A stretch of DNA of 11,430 bases, taken from Paracoccaceae bacterium. GTDB taxonomy: Bacteria; Pseudomonadota; Alphaproteobacteria; Rhodobacterales; Rhodobacteraceae. How positions within the stretch are numbered: the stretch's first letter is position 1; each line of letters starts with the position of its first letter. Under the pieces are notes generated by a model. It ran no database searches. It saw only the letters and a program-made list of their open reading frames with translations, and was not told where the DNA came from. The DNA is taken from positions 1 through 11,430 of the forward strand of contig JALSHL010000254.1 in the NCBI GenBank assembly GCA_026982255.1, written 5' to 3'. The position numbers and the translations under genes are program-made. Below are positions 1 to 6,784 of the stretch, in pieces.

Positions 1-624
1 AACGGCGGATCCGATGGCCACCGCTACAATCAGGCCGGGCAGCTTCGGCGCCAAACGCCGGAACAACACAATCAGAACCATCGTCAGCAAACCGACAGCC
101 AGCGCCGAACCGTTGAAACTGTCGCGCGCCGCCCAGAGCGCCGGAATTTTCTCCAGAAAATCCGCCGGCAGTTTTTCCGTTGTCAGCCCGAAAATATCCT
201 TGATCTGGCTGACCCCGATGATGATGCCGATGCCGATGGTAAACCCGTTCACCACCGCCTCGGGGACATAGGCGATCAGGCGACCGATCCGCAGATACCC
301 CGCCACCAGCAAAATGATCCCCGCCATGAAGGTCGCCAGCACCAGACCGTCATAGCCGTGCGCGGCAATCACCCCGAACACCACGACGATAAACGCCCCC
401 GTCGGCCCGCCGATCTGCACGCGGCTGCCGCCCATAAGCGAGATCATGAAGCCACCGACAATCGCCGTCACCAGCCCCTTCGCCGGATCAGCGCCCGACG
501 CAATAGCTATCGCCAGACTGAGCGGCAGCGCCACCATCGCAACGGTTGCGCCGGCCAGAAGGTCGGACAGGAACAGGGACCACGAATAGGTCCGCATCGT
601 CGTCAGAATTTTAGGGTGTCGCAT
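1..624 (-). CDS. SulP family inorganic anion transporter (N-terminal part, cut by window edge)
   Basis: Membrane permease of the SulP family, which moves sulfate, bicarbonate or other anions across the inner membrane. Only the first 208 residues are present; the reading frame is open to base 1, and the family is usually 500-570 residues, so the remaining membrane segments and any STAS domain lie outside. The family signature is clear: DLLAGATVAMVALPLSLAIA at residues 21-40 and GGSRVQIGGPTGAF at 65-78, then several hydrophobic segments and YVPEAVVNGFTIGIG near 125-140. The ATG at 622-624 is chosen because AAGG lies about seven bases before it; an in-frame ATG at 595-597 is a weaker alternative. 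It lies 69 bases after the broken LysE gene on the same strand, so it may have its own promoter or be the last gene of the ruv operon. The substrate cannot be told from this part. Confidence 0.93.
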   Translation of the reverse strand, partial: MRHPKILTTMRTYSWSLFLSDLLAGATVAMVALPLSLAIAIASGADPAKGLVTAIVGGFMISLMGGSRVQIGGPTGAFIVVVFGVIAAHGYDGLVLATFMAGIILLVAGYLRIGRLIAYVPEAVVNGFTIGIGIIIGVSQIKDIFGLTTEKLPADFLEKIPALWAARDSFNGSALAVGLLTMVLIVLFRRLAPKLPGLIVAVAIGSAV

Positions 625-693
625 AACGCGCCTTGAAACAAAAATGTTTGCGCGGCCACCCTACAGACCTGTGGCTGAAATGAAAAGACCGCG

Positions 694-1328
694 CTACTGT
701 TTCTCCATCGCCAGCCGTATCCCCAGCGCCACGAATATCGCGCCGAGGCTGCGGTCCATCCACAACCCGATGCGCGGGCTGGCGCGCAGCCTGCCGGTCA
801 GCTTCTCGCCCGCCATAACCAGCGGCGGCTCGATAAACCCGGCAACGACGATAATCAGGAACCCGTGCAGGAACAGTTGCGCCGGTACCGGCCCCGCACC
901 GGCCACCACGAATTGCGGCAAAAAGGCGAGGAAAAAGATCGCGACCTTCGGGTTCAGCAGTCCCACCATCACGCCCTGCTTATAGATCGGCAAGGCGTGG
1001 GTGTCGGTCCGCACCCCCTCGGTCACGAATTTCCCGCCGTCCGAGCGCAGCGCCTGAATACCTAGCCAGATCAGATAGGCCGCGCCTGCCCATTTCACCA
1101 CAGAAAACGCCACGGCCGAGGTCGCCAGAATAACTGACAGCCCTGCCGCCGCCATCAGCACATGCCCGAACGCCCCGTCCAGATACCGAACATGGCAGCA
1201 AAGCCGGACTTGCGCCCGCCCTTCGCCGTCTGGCCCAGAATAAAGGCAATATCCGGCCCGGGTGACAGGTTCAGCAGCACCGCCGCCGTCAGAAAAGTGG
1301 TCCAGTGCAGCAGGGAATAGTCAAACAT
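694..1328 (-). pseudogene. LysE/RhtB family amino-acid exporter, disrupted by a one-base frameshift
   Basis: LysE/RhtB proteins are inner-membrane exporters of amino acids and related metabolites, about 205-210 residues. The start ATG at 1326-1328 opens a frame that reads MFDYSLLHWTTFLTAAVLLN followed by LSPGPDIAFILGQ, the typical LysE N-terminus, but this frame stops at a TGA at 1155-1157 after 57 codons. The rest of the protein (GAFGHVLMAAAG onward, to AMEKQ and the TAG at 694-696) continues in another frame from about 1176. Restoring one base in the four-base run at 1173-1176 (G on the coding strand) would give a normal protein of about 211 residues. The start overlaps the end of the upstream hypothetical gene by 8 bases (ATGTTTGA), so translation is probably coupled. 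Either the gene is recently inactivated or the base was lost in sequencing; the intact flanks on both sides of the break fit either. A shorter product from the GTG at 1161 would lack the first membrane segment. Confidence 0.88.
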
Positions 1329-1977
1329 CGTCTGCCTCCATCAACGCCTTCACCCGCGCTTCCAGCCGCAAGGCGTGGCTCGCGTCGCTGGCGGTGTCCG
1401 GCATGGTCTTGTCATAGGCCGCGCGGATCAGCGCCGCAATCGAGGGGCGCACGATGGCCATGTTGTTGGCCTCGATAATCCCGATCGGGCTTTTCTCCAG
1501 AAACGCCTCCGGTCCCCATAACAACATCGCCTGCGCCATCTGCCCCGTCGCCAGCGCCTGCGCCGAAAGCTGCGCCATGTCGTCGTCGTATTTCAGCAAC
1601 AACACACACAGCTTGATCGCCCCCTCGGGGTCGAAGGCAAAGCTGCGATACTGGTTGGCACCGGATTTATCCAGCTCCGCCACCAGCCCGTCGAGGTTGC
1701 CCATCAGCCGGTCCAGATCCGGCACCGCCTTGATCTCCGACCAGTCGGTGCAGAAAAAGATCATGAAATTCGCCCCCAGTTCGGGGTCGGTTTCCGCCAG
1801 CCGCATATCGGCAAGGCTGGCGACCGTCTGGAAGGCATCCTTGATCACCCCCAGCGACTCGTCATCGGTGCCGAACACCACGGGGGCAATCGGGCGGGCC
1901 CAGCGGGCGAAAATATAGCGCCCGTTGTTGGTGAACATCTTTTCGATCTCGGCAGCGGTCGGGGCGGTTTCGCTCAT
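1321..1977 (-). CDS. Hypothetical protein encoded in the ruv operon
   Basis: I do not recognise a family. The product is 218 residues and soluble-looking, with no signal peptide and no convincing membrane segment. It is rich in Ala, Asp and Glu and looks mixed alpha/beta. Visible stretches include RYIFARWARPIAPVVFGTDD (20-39), FMIFFCTDW, YDDDMAQLSAQALATGQ and a charged C-terminal helix ending EARVKALMEADDV. It starts 3 bases after the ruvB stop, and its ribosome binding site (GAGGA) is formed by the last codons of ruvB, so it is almost certainly co-translated with ruvB. Its end overlaps the LysE gene start by 8 bases. Its place suggests only that it is expressed with RuvABC; a role in DNA repair is not shown by the sequence. 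The start is well supported by spacing and binding site. Confidence 0.88.
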   Translation of the reverse strand: MSETAPTAAEIEKMFTNNGRYIFARWARPIAPVVFGTDDESLGVIKDAFQTVASLADMRLAETDPELGANFMIFFCTDWSEIKAVPDLDRLMGNLDGLVAELDKSGANQYRSFAFDPEGAIKLCVLLLKYDDDMAQLSAQALATGQMAQAMLLWGPEAFLEKSPIGIIEANNMAIVRPSIAALIRAAYDKTMPDTASDASHALRLEARVKALMEADDV

Positions 1978-1980
1978 GTT

Positions 1981-3006
1981 CTAGTCCTCGAATAAATCAA
2001 CCTGGTCAGGCGTGCGCGGCGCGTCCAGCCCCAGATGTTTCCAGGCCTTCGCCGCCAGCATCCGCCCGCGTGGCGTGCGTTGTATCAGGCCTTGTTGCAG
2101 CAGGAAAGGCTCGATCACCTCCTCGATGGCATCACGGGCCTCGGACAGGGCGGCGGCGATGGTTTCCACCCCGACCGGCCCGCCGCCATAGTTTTCCGCC
2201 AGCAGCCGCAGATACCGCCGGTCGGCGCTGTCCAGCCCCAGATGATCGACCCCCAGCCGCGTCAGCGCCATATCCGCCAGCTTTGCCGTTACCTTGCCGT
2301 CGCCCTCGACCAGCGCGAAATCCACCACACGGCGCAGCAACCGCCCGGCAATCCGCGGCGTTCCGCGCGACCGCCGCGCGATCTCCATCGCCCCTGCCGC
2401 GTCCGCATCCGCCCCCATCAGCCGCGCGCCGCGGTCAACGATTTTCACCAGTTCGGCGACCGTGTAAAACTCCAGCCGCGTCGGAATGCCGAACCGGTCG
2501 CGCAAGGGCGTGGTCAGCAACCCCAGCCGCGTCGTCGCCCCGACCAGCGTAAAGGGTTGCAGGTCGATCCGCACGGTGCGCGCCGCCGGTCCCTCGCCAA
2601 TCACCAGATCCAGTTCGAAATCCTCCAGCGCCGGATAGAGGATCTCCTCCACAGCCGGATTCATCCGGTGGATTTCGTCGATAAACAGCACATCGCGCGC
2701 ATCCAGATTGGTCAGGATCGCCGCCAGATCCCCCGCCTTGGCCAGCACAGGGCCGGAGGTCATGCGGAAATTCACCCCCAGCTCGCGCGCCATGATCTGC
2801 GCCAGCGTGGTTTTGCCCAGACCGGGCGGGCCGTAAAACAACGCATGGTCCATCGCCTGCCCGCGCATTTTCGCACTTTCGATAAACACCCGCAGGTTCG
2901 CCCGCGCCTCCGCCTGCCCGACAAATTCGTCGAGCGTCTGCGGCCGCAACGCCCGATCCGCATCGCCGGGCAACTCCTCTGGCCGCATGTCCTGTCGATC
3001 GTCCAT
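1981..3006 (-). CDS. ruvB: Holliday junction branch migration DNA helicase RuvB
   Basis: RuvB is the hexameric AAA+ motor that, with RuvA, pumps DNA through Holliday junctions during recombinational repair in the cytoplasm. The 341-residue product has the usual length. Walker A is GPPGLGKT at residues 59-66, Walker B is FIDEIHR around 108-114, sensor 1 is GATTR at 156-160, the arginine-finger region is PLRDRFGIP near 167-175, and sensor 2 is RGTPRIAGRLLRR at 214-226. The C-terminal winged helix is complete, with YGGGPVGVETIAAAL (273-287) and QQGLIQRTPRGR (304-315). The ATG lies 3 bases after the ruvA stop codon, and the downstream hypothetical gene starts 3 bases after this stop, so all are one transcript with coupled translation. 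All key residues are present; no anomaly. Confidence 0.99.
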   Translation of the reverse strand: MDDRQDMRPEELPGDADRALRPQTLDEFVGQAEARANLRVFIESAKMRGQAMDHALFYGPPGLGKTTLAQIMARELGVNFRMTSGPVLAKAGDLAAILTNLDARDVLFIDEIHRMNPAVEEILYPALEDFELDLVIGEGPAARTVRIDLQPFTLVGATTRLGLLTTPLRDRFGIPTRLEFYTVAELVKIVDRGARLMGADADAAGAMEIARRSRGTPRIAGRLLRRVVDFALVEGDGKVTAKLADMALTRLGVDHLGLDSADRRYLRLLAENYGGGPVGVETIAAALSEARDAIEEVIEPFLLQQGLIQRTPRGRMLAAKAWKHLGLDAPRTPDQVDLFED

Positions 3007-3009
3007 CCG

Positions 3010-3678
3010 CTACCCTTTCGGTGCCAGCAGCCGCAGCGCCGCGCGTATCAGTTCCGCCGAGCCGGCCTCCGGCGCGCTGCCCGAAGCCTCCGCCACCGCG
3101 CTGGCCGCATCGCCATGCCCGTAGCCCAGATTGACCAGCGCCGAGAGCGCATCCGCCTGTGCCGCCGCCGCACCATCCACCACCGGTGCTTTCACAGCCA
3201 CAGGCGCAGGCGCATCGATCACCAGCCCTTCGTCCGCCTCGGCTACCTGCGAGCCGTTCGCCCCCATGGCCATCACCGCCGGCGCCTTGTCCTTCAATTC
3301 ATTGGCCACCCGCTGCGCGATTTTCGGCCCGACCCCCGGCGCCGCCTTGATCGCCGCCACATCGCCCAGCGCAATCGCCCGCCCCGTGCCCTCCGGTCCC
3401 AGCGTCCCGAGTATCGCCAGCGCCGCCTTCGCCCCGACCCCCTGAACCGAGGTCAGCAACCGGTGCCATTCCCGCTCCGCCAAGGTCGAAAACCCGTAAA
3501 GCTGCATGAAATCCTGCCGCACCACCATTTCGGTATAAAGCGAGACCATCCCCCCCGCAGCCGGCATCATCGCCAGCGTCCGTTCGTTGCAATAGACGAT
3601 ATAGCCGACGCCGCCGGTATCGATCAGCACATGGTCGGCGTTGCGGTAATCAACCCGTCCTGTCACCTTGCCAATCAT
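3010..3678 (-). CDS. ruvA: Holliday junction branch migration protein RuvA
   Basis: RuvA forms tetramers that hold the Holliday junction in a square-planar form and load RuvB. The product is 222 residues when started at the ATG at 3676-3678 (MIGKVTGRVDY, the conserved RuvA N-terminus); the frame is open a further 21 codons upstream, but that part lies inside ruvC and does not resemble RuvA. Domain I (OB fold) is about residues 1-64. Two helix-hairpin-helix motifs follow, with GVGAK at 80-84 and GVGPK at 115-119. A flexible Ala/Val/Pro-rich linker runs from about 131 to 173, and domain III, which contacts RuvB, fills the C-terminus (ALSALVNLGYGHGDAASAV and on). The start overlaps the ruvC stop in ATGA, a sign of translational coupling. 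The linker is somewhat long compared with the E. coli protein. Confidence 0.98.
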   Translation of the reverse strand: MIGKVTGRVDYRNADHVLIDTGGVGYIVYCNERTLAMMPAAGGMVSLYTEMVVRQDFMQLYGFSTLAEREWHRLLTSVQGVGAKAALAILGTLGPEGTGRAIALGDVAAIKAAPGVGPKIAQRVANELKDKAPAVMAMGANGSQVAEADEGLVIDAPAPVAVKAPVVDGAAAAQADALSALVNLGYGHGDAASAVAEASGSAPEAGSAELIRAALRLLAPKG

Positions 3679-4181
3679 GCCCCCGCCCTTTCCAGTGCCG
3701 CTTCCAGCCGTCCGGCGAACCGGGCATGATGCGCATGGCACATGGCAATCGCCAGAGCATCCGCCGCATCCGGCCCGTTGATCACCACCCCGGGCATCTG
3801 CATTCTGACCATATGTTCCACCTGCGCCTTGTCCGCATGGCCAACCCCGACCACCACCTTTTTCACCGAGTTCGGCGCATATTCCGCCACCGGTATTCCC
3901 GCCTGCGCCGGCACCAGCATGGCAATCCCGCGCGCCTGTCCCAGCTTCAGCGTGCCGACCCCGTCCTTGTTGACAAAGGTTTTCTCGACCGCCGCGGTTT
4001 CGGGCGCAAACTCGGCAAACACCGCGCGCAACTGGTCGAACAGGCTGGAAAGACGATAGGCAAGGTCCGTCCCCGCCGACTGGCAGGTGCCATTGCCCAC
4101 ATGCGCAATGCGCGAGCCGTCCACATCCACAATGCCCCAGCCCGTCCGCCTGAGACCCGGATCAATTCCAATGACTCGCAT
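3675..4181 (-). CDS. ruvC: Crossover junction endodeoxyribonuclease RuvC
   Basis: RuvC is the dimeric resolvase that cuts Holliday junctions symmetrically after RuvAB branch migration. The 168-residue product has the four acidic catalytic residues at exactly the E. coli positions: D7 (MRVIGIDPG), E66 (AAVEKTF), D138 and D141 (GPDAADALAIA). The start ATG has GGAG about nine bases upstream. It is the first gene of the leftward ruv operon, and its stop overlaps the ruvA start by 4 bases. The 213-base gap to the divergent DUF1127 gene must hold the operon promoter, but I could not pick out convincing -35 and -10 elements. I also found no alphaproteobacterial LexA site (GTTC-N7-GTTC) there, so SOS control is not supported by the sequence. 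Confidence 0.99.
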   Translation of the reverse strand: MRVIGIDPGLRRTGWGIVDVDGSRIAHVGNGTCQSAGTDLAYRLSSLFDQLRAVFAEFAPETAAVEKTFVNKDGVGTLKLGQARGIAMLVPAQAGIPVAEYAPNSVKKVVVGVGHADKAQVEHMVRMQMPGVVINGPDAADALAIAMCHAHHARFAGRLEAALERAGA

Positions 4182-4394
4182 ACTGCCCGCTCTCCGGAAA
4201 TTATCGTTGCACCAGCGTTAGCACGAAACGGGAACATCTGCCAAGCACCGATTGTTCTGGCCACAAAACCCCACCCATGCAGCCATCGCATAGGGGGCAT
4301 GCAATCATAACGATTGTTGATTCGCGCCAACGGGCCTACATGCCGCTCATCAGCAGCAATACCGCTGCCCCAACAAGATCAAGGAGACCGCCAG

Positions 4395-4622
4395 ATGGCC
4401 ACTTACGAAACATCCCGCCCCGCGCCGTTTGGCGCTGTTGCAACCCTTCAGATCATCAATGTTTTTGACTCGATCGTTGCCAACATCAAAGCCTGGAACC
4501 TCGCCCGCAAGACCGAAGCCGAGCTGCACGCGCTCTCGGATCGCCAGCTCGAGGATATCGGCATTGCGCGCAGCCAGATCAATACCACTGCCCTGGAACT
4601 TGTGGCCCGCCGCTACTTCTAA
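4395..4622 (+). CDS. DUF1127 domain small protein
   Basis: A 75-residue protein with the DUF1127 signature in its C-terminal half: a Trp followed by basic residues (IKAWNLARKTEAEL, about 31-44), then LSDRQLEDIGIARSQI at 47-62. DUF1127 proteins are small, Arg-rich and common in alphaproteobacteria; members have been linked to phosphate and carbon metabolism and to RNA-related regulation, but no function can be assigned here. The start ATG at 4395 is preceded by AAGGAGA at 4381-4387, a strong ribosome binding site; an in-frame ATG at 4314 has none and the peptide it adds looks random. The N-terminal part (ATYETSRPAPFGAVATLQII) is a mildly hydrophobic extension. The gene stands alone, divergent from ruvC and convergent with prmA, and ends just before a strong terminator. 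Confidence 0.93.
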   Translation: MATYETSRPAPFGAVATLQIINVFDSIVANIKAWNLARKTEAELHALSDRQLEDIGIARSQINTTALELVARRYF

Positions 4623-4641
4623 ATCCGAACGGACAGTGAAG

Positions 4642-4671
4642 AAAAACCGTCCCTGCGGGGGCGGTTTTTTT
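4642..4671. terminator. Bidirectional rho-independent terminator
   Basis: The arms AAAAACCGTCCC (4642-4653) and GGGGCGGTTTTT (4658-4669) form a 12-pair stem (one T-G wobble) around the loop TGCG, with T residues running to 4671. Read rightward it ends the DUF1127 transcript 19 bases after its stop. Read leftward the A tract becomes a T tract, so it can also end the msrA-prmA transcript. The prmA stop codon (4670-4672) abuts the stem directly. Confidence 0.93.
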
Positions 4672-5539
4672 ATGCGCGTTCCAGCGTCAGGGTCGTCCAC
4701 TCGCCGATCACCCGCTTGTCGCGGCGATGGAATCCCCAGCCCTTGTAGACCGCCTCGACTCCTGCTGCCTGCCGGTTGAGAATCCCCGACAGGATAATCA
4801 CCGAACCGCTGGCCGTATGTTTCGCCATATCCGGCGCCAGCCGTTTCAGCGGACCGGCCAGAATATTCGCGAACACCAGATCGAAAGGCGCGGCCCTGCG
4901 CAGCGCCGGATGCCTGAACCCGACGGAGGTATAGGTATTGATCCGCCCGCGCAGCCCGTTGGCCGCAATATTCGCCGCCGCCGTGGCCGTGGCAATCGGG
5001 TCGATGTCCGAGGCCAGCGTCGCACAGGGCCAGATGGAGGCCGCCGCCATCGCCAGCACCCCTGTGCCCGCGCCGATATCGGCCACATTGGTTGCCATCA
5101 TCCCCTGCGTCACCAGCTTGTCGAGGGACAACAGACACCCCTGCGTCGTGCCGTGATGACCGGTGCCGAAGGCCATCGCCGCCTCGATCTCCAGCTTGAT
5201 AAGGTTGTCGGGAATTGCGTCACGGTCATGCCCGCCGAACACCACGAACCGCCCCGCATAAACCGGTGTCAGCTCGCGCCGGACCTGCGCCACCCAGTCG
5301 CGATCCTCCAGTTCCGAAACCACAAACGGTTTCGCCTCGTGCATGGCAGACAACAACGCCAGCCCCGCCTCGTCCGGTTTCTCGATGAAATAGCCGCCGA
5401 CCTCCCATGTGCCGGTGCCGTCCTCGACCTCGAACACACCGACACCGGTGGGGGCGGGGTCCAGACGTTCCAGCATCTCGCCCAAAGCCTCGGCCTTGGA
5501 TTTGTCGCGCAGGGTGGTGAGGGCAGTATATGTCGGCAT
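4670..5539 (-). CDS. prmA: Ribosomal protein L11 methyltransferase PrmA
   Basis: PrmA uses S-adenosylmethionine to trimethylate ribosomal protein L11 in the cytoplasm. The 289-residue product has the N-terminal substrate-recognition domain (about 1-100), the linker motif AMAFGTGHHGTT near 121-132, the AdoMet motif VADIGAGTGVLAMAA starting near 152, the acidic ASDIDP near 176-181, and the post-I motif FDLVFANILAGPL near 219-231. The ATG at 5537-5539 is chosen because AAGGAG lies seven bases before it. A GTG 18 bases further upstream is in frame, but the codons it would add are the ribosome binding site itself. It follows msrA by 40 bases on the same strand, so the two are probably co-transcribed, and its stop codon touches the downstream terminator. 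The N-terminal domain is more divergent than in enterobacteria, as is common in alphaproteobacteria. Confidence 0.96.
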   Translation of the reverse strand: MPTYTALTTLRDKSKAEALGEMLERLDPAPTGVGVFEVEDGTGTWEVGGYFIEKPDEAGLALLSAMHEAKPFVVSELEDRDWVAQVRRELTPVYAGRFVVFGGHDRDAIPDNLIKLEIEAAMAFGTGHHGTTQGCLLSLDKLVTQGMMATNVADIGAGTGVLAMAAASIWPCATLASDIDPIATATAAANIAANGLRGRINTYTSVGFRHPALRRAAPFDLVFANILAGPLKRLAPDMAKHTASGSVIILSGILNRQAAGVEAVYKGWGFHRRDKRVIGEWTTLTLERA

Positions 5540-5579
5540 CGGTCTCTCCTTTGCCACAGGCGATAGGCAAAGCGGCGCG

Positions 5580-6224
5580 TCAGGTCAAGCCGACCGGGCA
5601 ACGCACCCCCGTGCCGCCGATACCGCAATAGCCCTGCGGGTTCTTCGCCAGATATTGCTGGTGGTAACCCTCGGCATAATAATACGGTCCCGCCGGCAGG
5701 ATTTCCGTGGTGATTTTCCCGTAACCCTTTTCATCCAGCGCCTTCTGGAACACCGCGCGCGAGGTCTCCGCCGCCGCCTGTTGCGCCGCATCCGCCGTGT
5801 AGATACCCGAACGATACTGCGTGCCGCGGTCGTTCCCCTGCCGCATCCCCTGCGTCGGGTCGTGATTTTCCCAGAACACTTTCAGCAAGGCCTCGTAGGA
5901 CACCGCGGCCGGATCGAACACCACCTGCACCACCTCGTTATGGCCGGTGCGCCCACTGCATACTTCCTCGTAAGTCGGGTTCGGCGTATGCCCGCCGCTA
6001 TACCCGACCGAAGTCACCCAGACCCCGTCCAGCCCCCAGAACATCCGCTCGACACCCCAGAAACAGCCCATACCGAAAACGGCGCATTCCATCCCCGCCG
6101 GAAACGGTGGCTTCAGGGCGCGCCCGTTCACAAAATGCCGCTCGTCGGTCAGGATCGGGTCGGGACGGCCGGGCAATGCCTCGGCCGGTGACGGGACGTC
6201 GGTTTTCTTCGGTCTTCCAAACAT
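5580..6224 (-). CDS. msrA: Peptide-methionine (S)-S-oxide reductase MsrA
   Basis: MsrA reduces methionine-S-sulfoxide in proteins and free methionine, repairing oxidative damage. The 214-residue product carries the catalytic Cys54 in FGMGCFWGVER, the conserved SVGYSGG (72-78), GHNEVVQVVFDP (94-105) and HDPTQ (121-125), and two C-terminal resolving cysteines, C200 and C209, in GYCGIGGTGVRCP. This is the type with a recycling disulfide relay, as in E. coli. The ATG at 6222-6224 follows GGAGG by four to five bases; the open frame continues upstream but that part crosses the terminator of the VOC gene and looks random. About 30 residues before the catalytic domain form a Pro-rich leader without signal-peptide character, so the protein is likely cytoplasmic. 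It lies 40 bases before prmA and downstream of the SoxR-VOC locus, which fits an oxidative-stress setting. Confidence 0.97.
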   Translation of the reverse strand: MFGRPKKTDVPSPAEALPGRPDPILTDERHFVNGRALKPPFPAGMECAVFGMGCFWGVERMFWGLDGVWVTSVGYSGGHTPNPTYEEVCSGRTGHNEVVQVVFDPAAVSYEALLKVFWENHDPTQGMRQGNDRGTQYRSGIYTADAAQQAAAETSRAVFQKALDEKGYGKITTEILPAGPYYYAEGYHQQYLAKNPQGYCGIGGTGVRCPVGLT

Positions 6225-6247
6225 GGGGCCTCCGGTCCGGTTTCCCT

Positions 6248-6276
6248 GTTTTATTTCACAGCCCCGTCCGGAACAA
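6248..6276 (-). promoter_or_regulatory. Possible weak promoter for msrA-prmA
   Basis: On the minus strand TTGTTC (6276-6271) and TAAAAC (6253-6248) are separated by 17 bases, just after the VOC terminator and about 24 bases before the msrA start. The match to the sigma-70 consensus is only 3 of 6 and 4 of 6. It is offered mainly because the terminator upstream means msrA needs its own promoter in this short gap. Confidence 0.25.
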
Positions 6277-6314
6277 AACCCCGCTCTCGCCGAATTGACA
6301 GGACGAGAGCGGGG
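6275..6314 (-). terminator. Rho-independent terminator of the VOC gene
   Basis: The arms CCCCGCTCTCG (6279-6289) and CGAGAGCGGGG (6304-6314) are perfectly complementary over 11 pairs around a 14-base loop. On the minus strand the stem is followed by TTTTGTTC. It begins 5 bases after the VOC stop codon. In the rightward direction no T run follows, so it works leftward only. It separates the VOC transcript from msrA. Confidence 0.88.
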
Positions 6315-6319
6315 CAGGA

Positions 6320-6700
6320 TCAATAGGATACCACCTCGAATTCGATCCCGTCATGGTCGCGGAAATAGAACCGCCGCCCCGGTTCGTAATCCCCGTGGTT
6401 CATCGGCACAAATCCCATATCCTTGACCTGTTCTTCGGTCCGGTCCAGATCATCGACCACCACGGCAATATGGTTCAGGCCGCCGCGCAGCGCATAACTG
6501 CTGTCAACCGGCGCTGTCTGCCCGGCCGGCGAATACACCGCCACATAGGTATCGTCGGTCCCGACATGATAGGTCGTCCCGCCACTCATCGCATCCCCGT
6601 GCCAGCGGGTGCGCCATCCGAACAGGGTTTCCAGCATCCGCGCGGTTTTCGCCGGATCGCTGACAGTGACATTGACGTGTTCGAGCATTGCTGCCTGCAT
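6320..6700 (-). CDS. VOC (glyoxalase/dioxygenase fold) family protein, putative SoxR target
   Basis: A single-domain protein of 126 residues in the vicinal oxygen chelate superfamily, which includes glyoxalase I, fosfomycin resistance proteins, ring-cleavage dioxygenases and drug-binding proteins. Two beta-alpha-beta-beta-beta units are visible: LEHVNVTVSDPAKTARMLET in the first and NHIAVVVDDLDRTEEQV in the second, ending in FYFRDHDGIEFEVVSY. Likely metal ligands are H8, H77 and E122; a fourth acidic ligand at the end of the first unit (around YVAVYS, 52-57) is not seen, so glyoxalase I activity is doubtful. The ATG at 6698-6700 is preferred over the ATG at 6706, because AGGAG lies six bases before the former and directly touches the latter. 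A SoxR-type promoter lies immediately upstream and a terminator directly downstream, so this is a one-gene unit probably induced by redox-cycling compounds. The substrate is unknown. Confidence 0.92.
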   Translation of the reverse strand: MQAAMLEHVNVTVSDPAKTARMLETLFGWRTRWHGDAMSGGTTYHVGTDDTYVAVYSPAGQTAPVDSSYALRGGLNHIAVVVDDLDRTEEQVKDMGFVPMNHGDYEPGRRFYFRDHDGIEFEVVSY

Positions 6701-6733
6701 GATCATCTCCTTTTTTGCGTCATTGCGATTCCC

Positions 6734-6764
6734 TTGGTAATTCCTTAACCTGACTTTAGGTCAA
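6734..6764 (-). promoter_or_regulatory. SoxR-regulated promoter with SoxR box for the VOC gene
   Basis: On the minus strand a -35 element TTGACC (6764-6759) and a -10 element TACCAA (6739-6734) are 19 bases apart, the overlong spacing typical of promoters activated by MerR family regulators. The spacer contains CCTAAAGTCAGGTTAAGG (6760-6743), which matches the E. coli soxS operator CCTCAAGTTAACTTGAGG at 13 of 18 positions, and the following GAAT also agrees. The start of transcription would fall near 6727, leaving a short leader with the VOC ribosome binding site. The site lies between soxR and the VOC gene, so SoxR probably controls itself from the same box. Confidence 0.88.
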
Positions 6765-6784
6765 GAAATTTTTCGGAGCATCCT

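Noticed and set aside
625..693. Terminator between the LysE family gene and the SulP gene
   Set aside because: GCCAC/GTGGC and AAACA/TGTTT can pair over only 5 bases each, with no T run after a G/C-rich stem.
1150..1185. Programmed ribosomal frameshift in the LysE family gene
   Set aside because: LysE family proteins are not known to use recoding, and no slippery heptamer or downstream stimulatory hairpin is evident; a simple one-base loss in a G run explains the break.
2035..3729. A 564-codon open frame on the plus strand, antisense to ruvB and ruvA
   Set aside because: It lies opposite two certain genes, is very rich in Arg, Pro and His as expected for the shadow of high-G+C coding DNA, has no ribosome binding site and resembles no family.
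4260..4330. Inverted or repeated GCATGC and AATCA/TGATT words upstream of ruvC
   Set aside because: The arms are only 5-6 bases with irregular spacing, which is within chance for a 213-base gap.
4182..4394. LexA (SOS) operator in front of the ruv operon
   Set aside because: The gap has a single GAAC and a single GTTC, 18 bases apart, not the GTTC-N7-GTTC arrangement of alphaproteobacterial LexA.
5540..5557. GTG start 18 bases upstream of prmA
   Set aside because: The added codons are the ribosome binding site AAGGAG of the ATG at 5539, which gives the conserved N-terminus.
4727..6191. Long plus-strand open frames antisense to prmA and msrA
   Set aside because: Both lie opposite well-conserved enzymes and show the biased Arg/Pro/His composition of antisense shadows.
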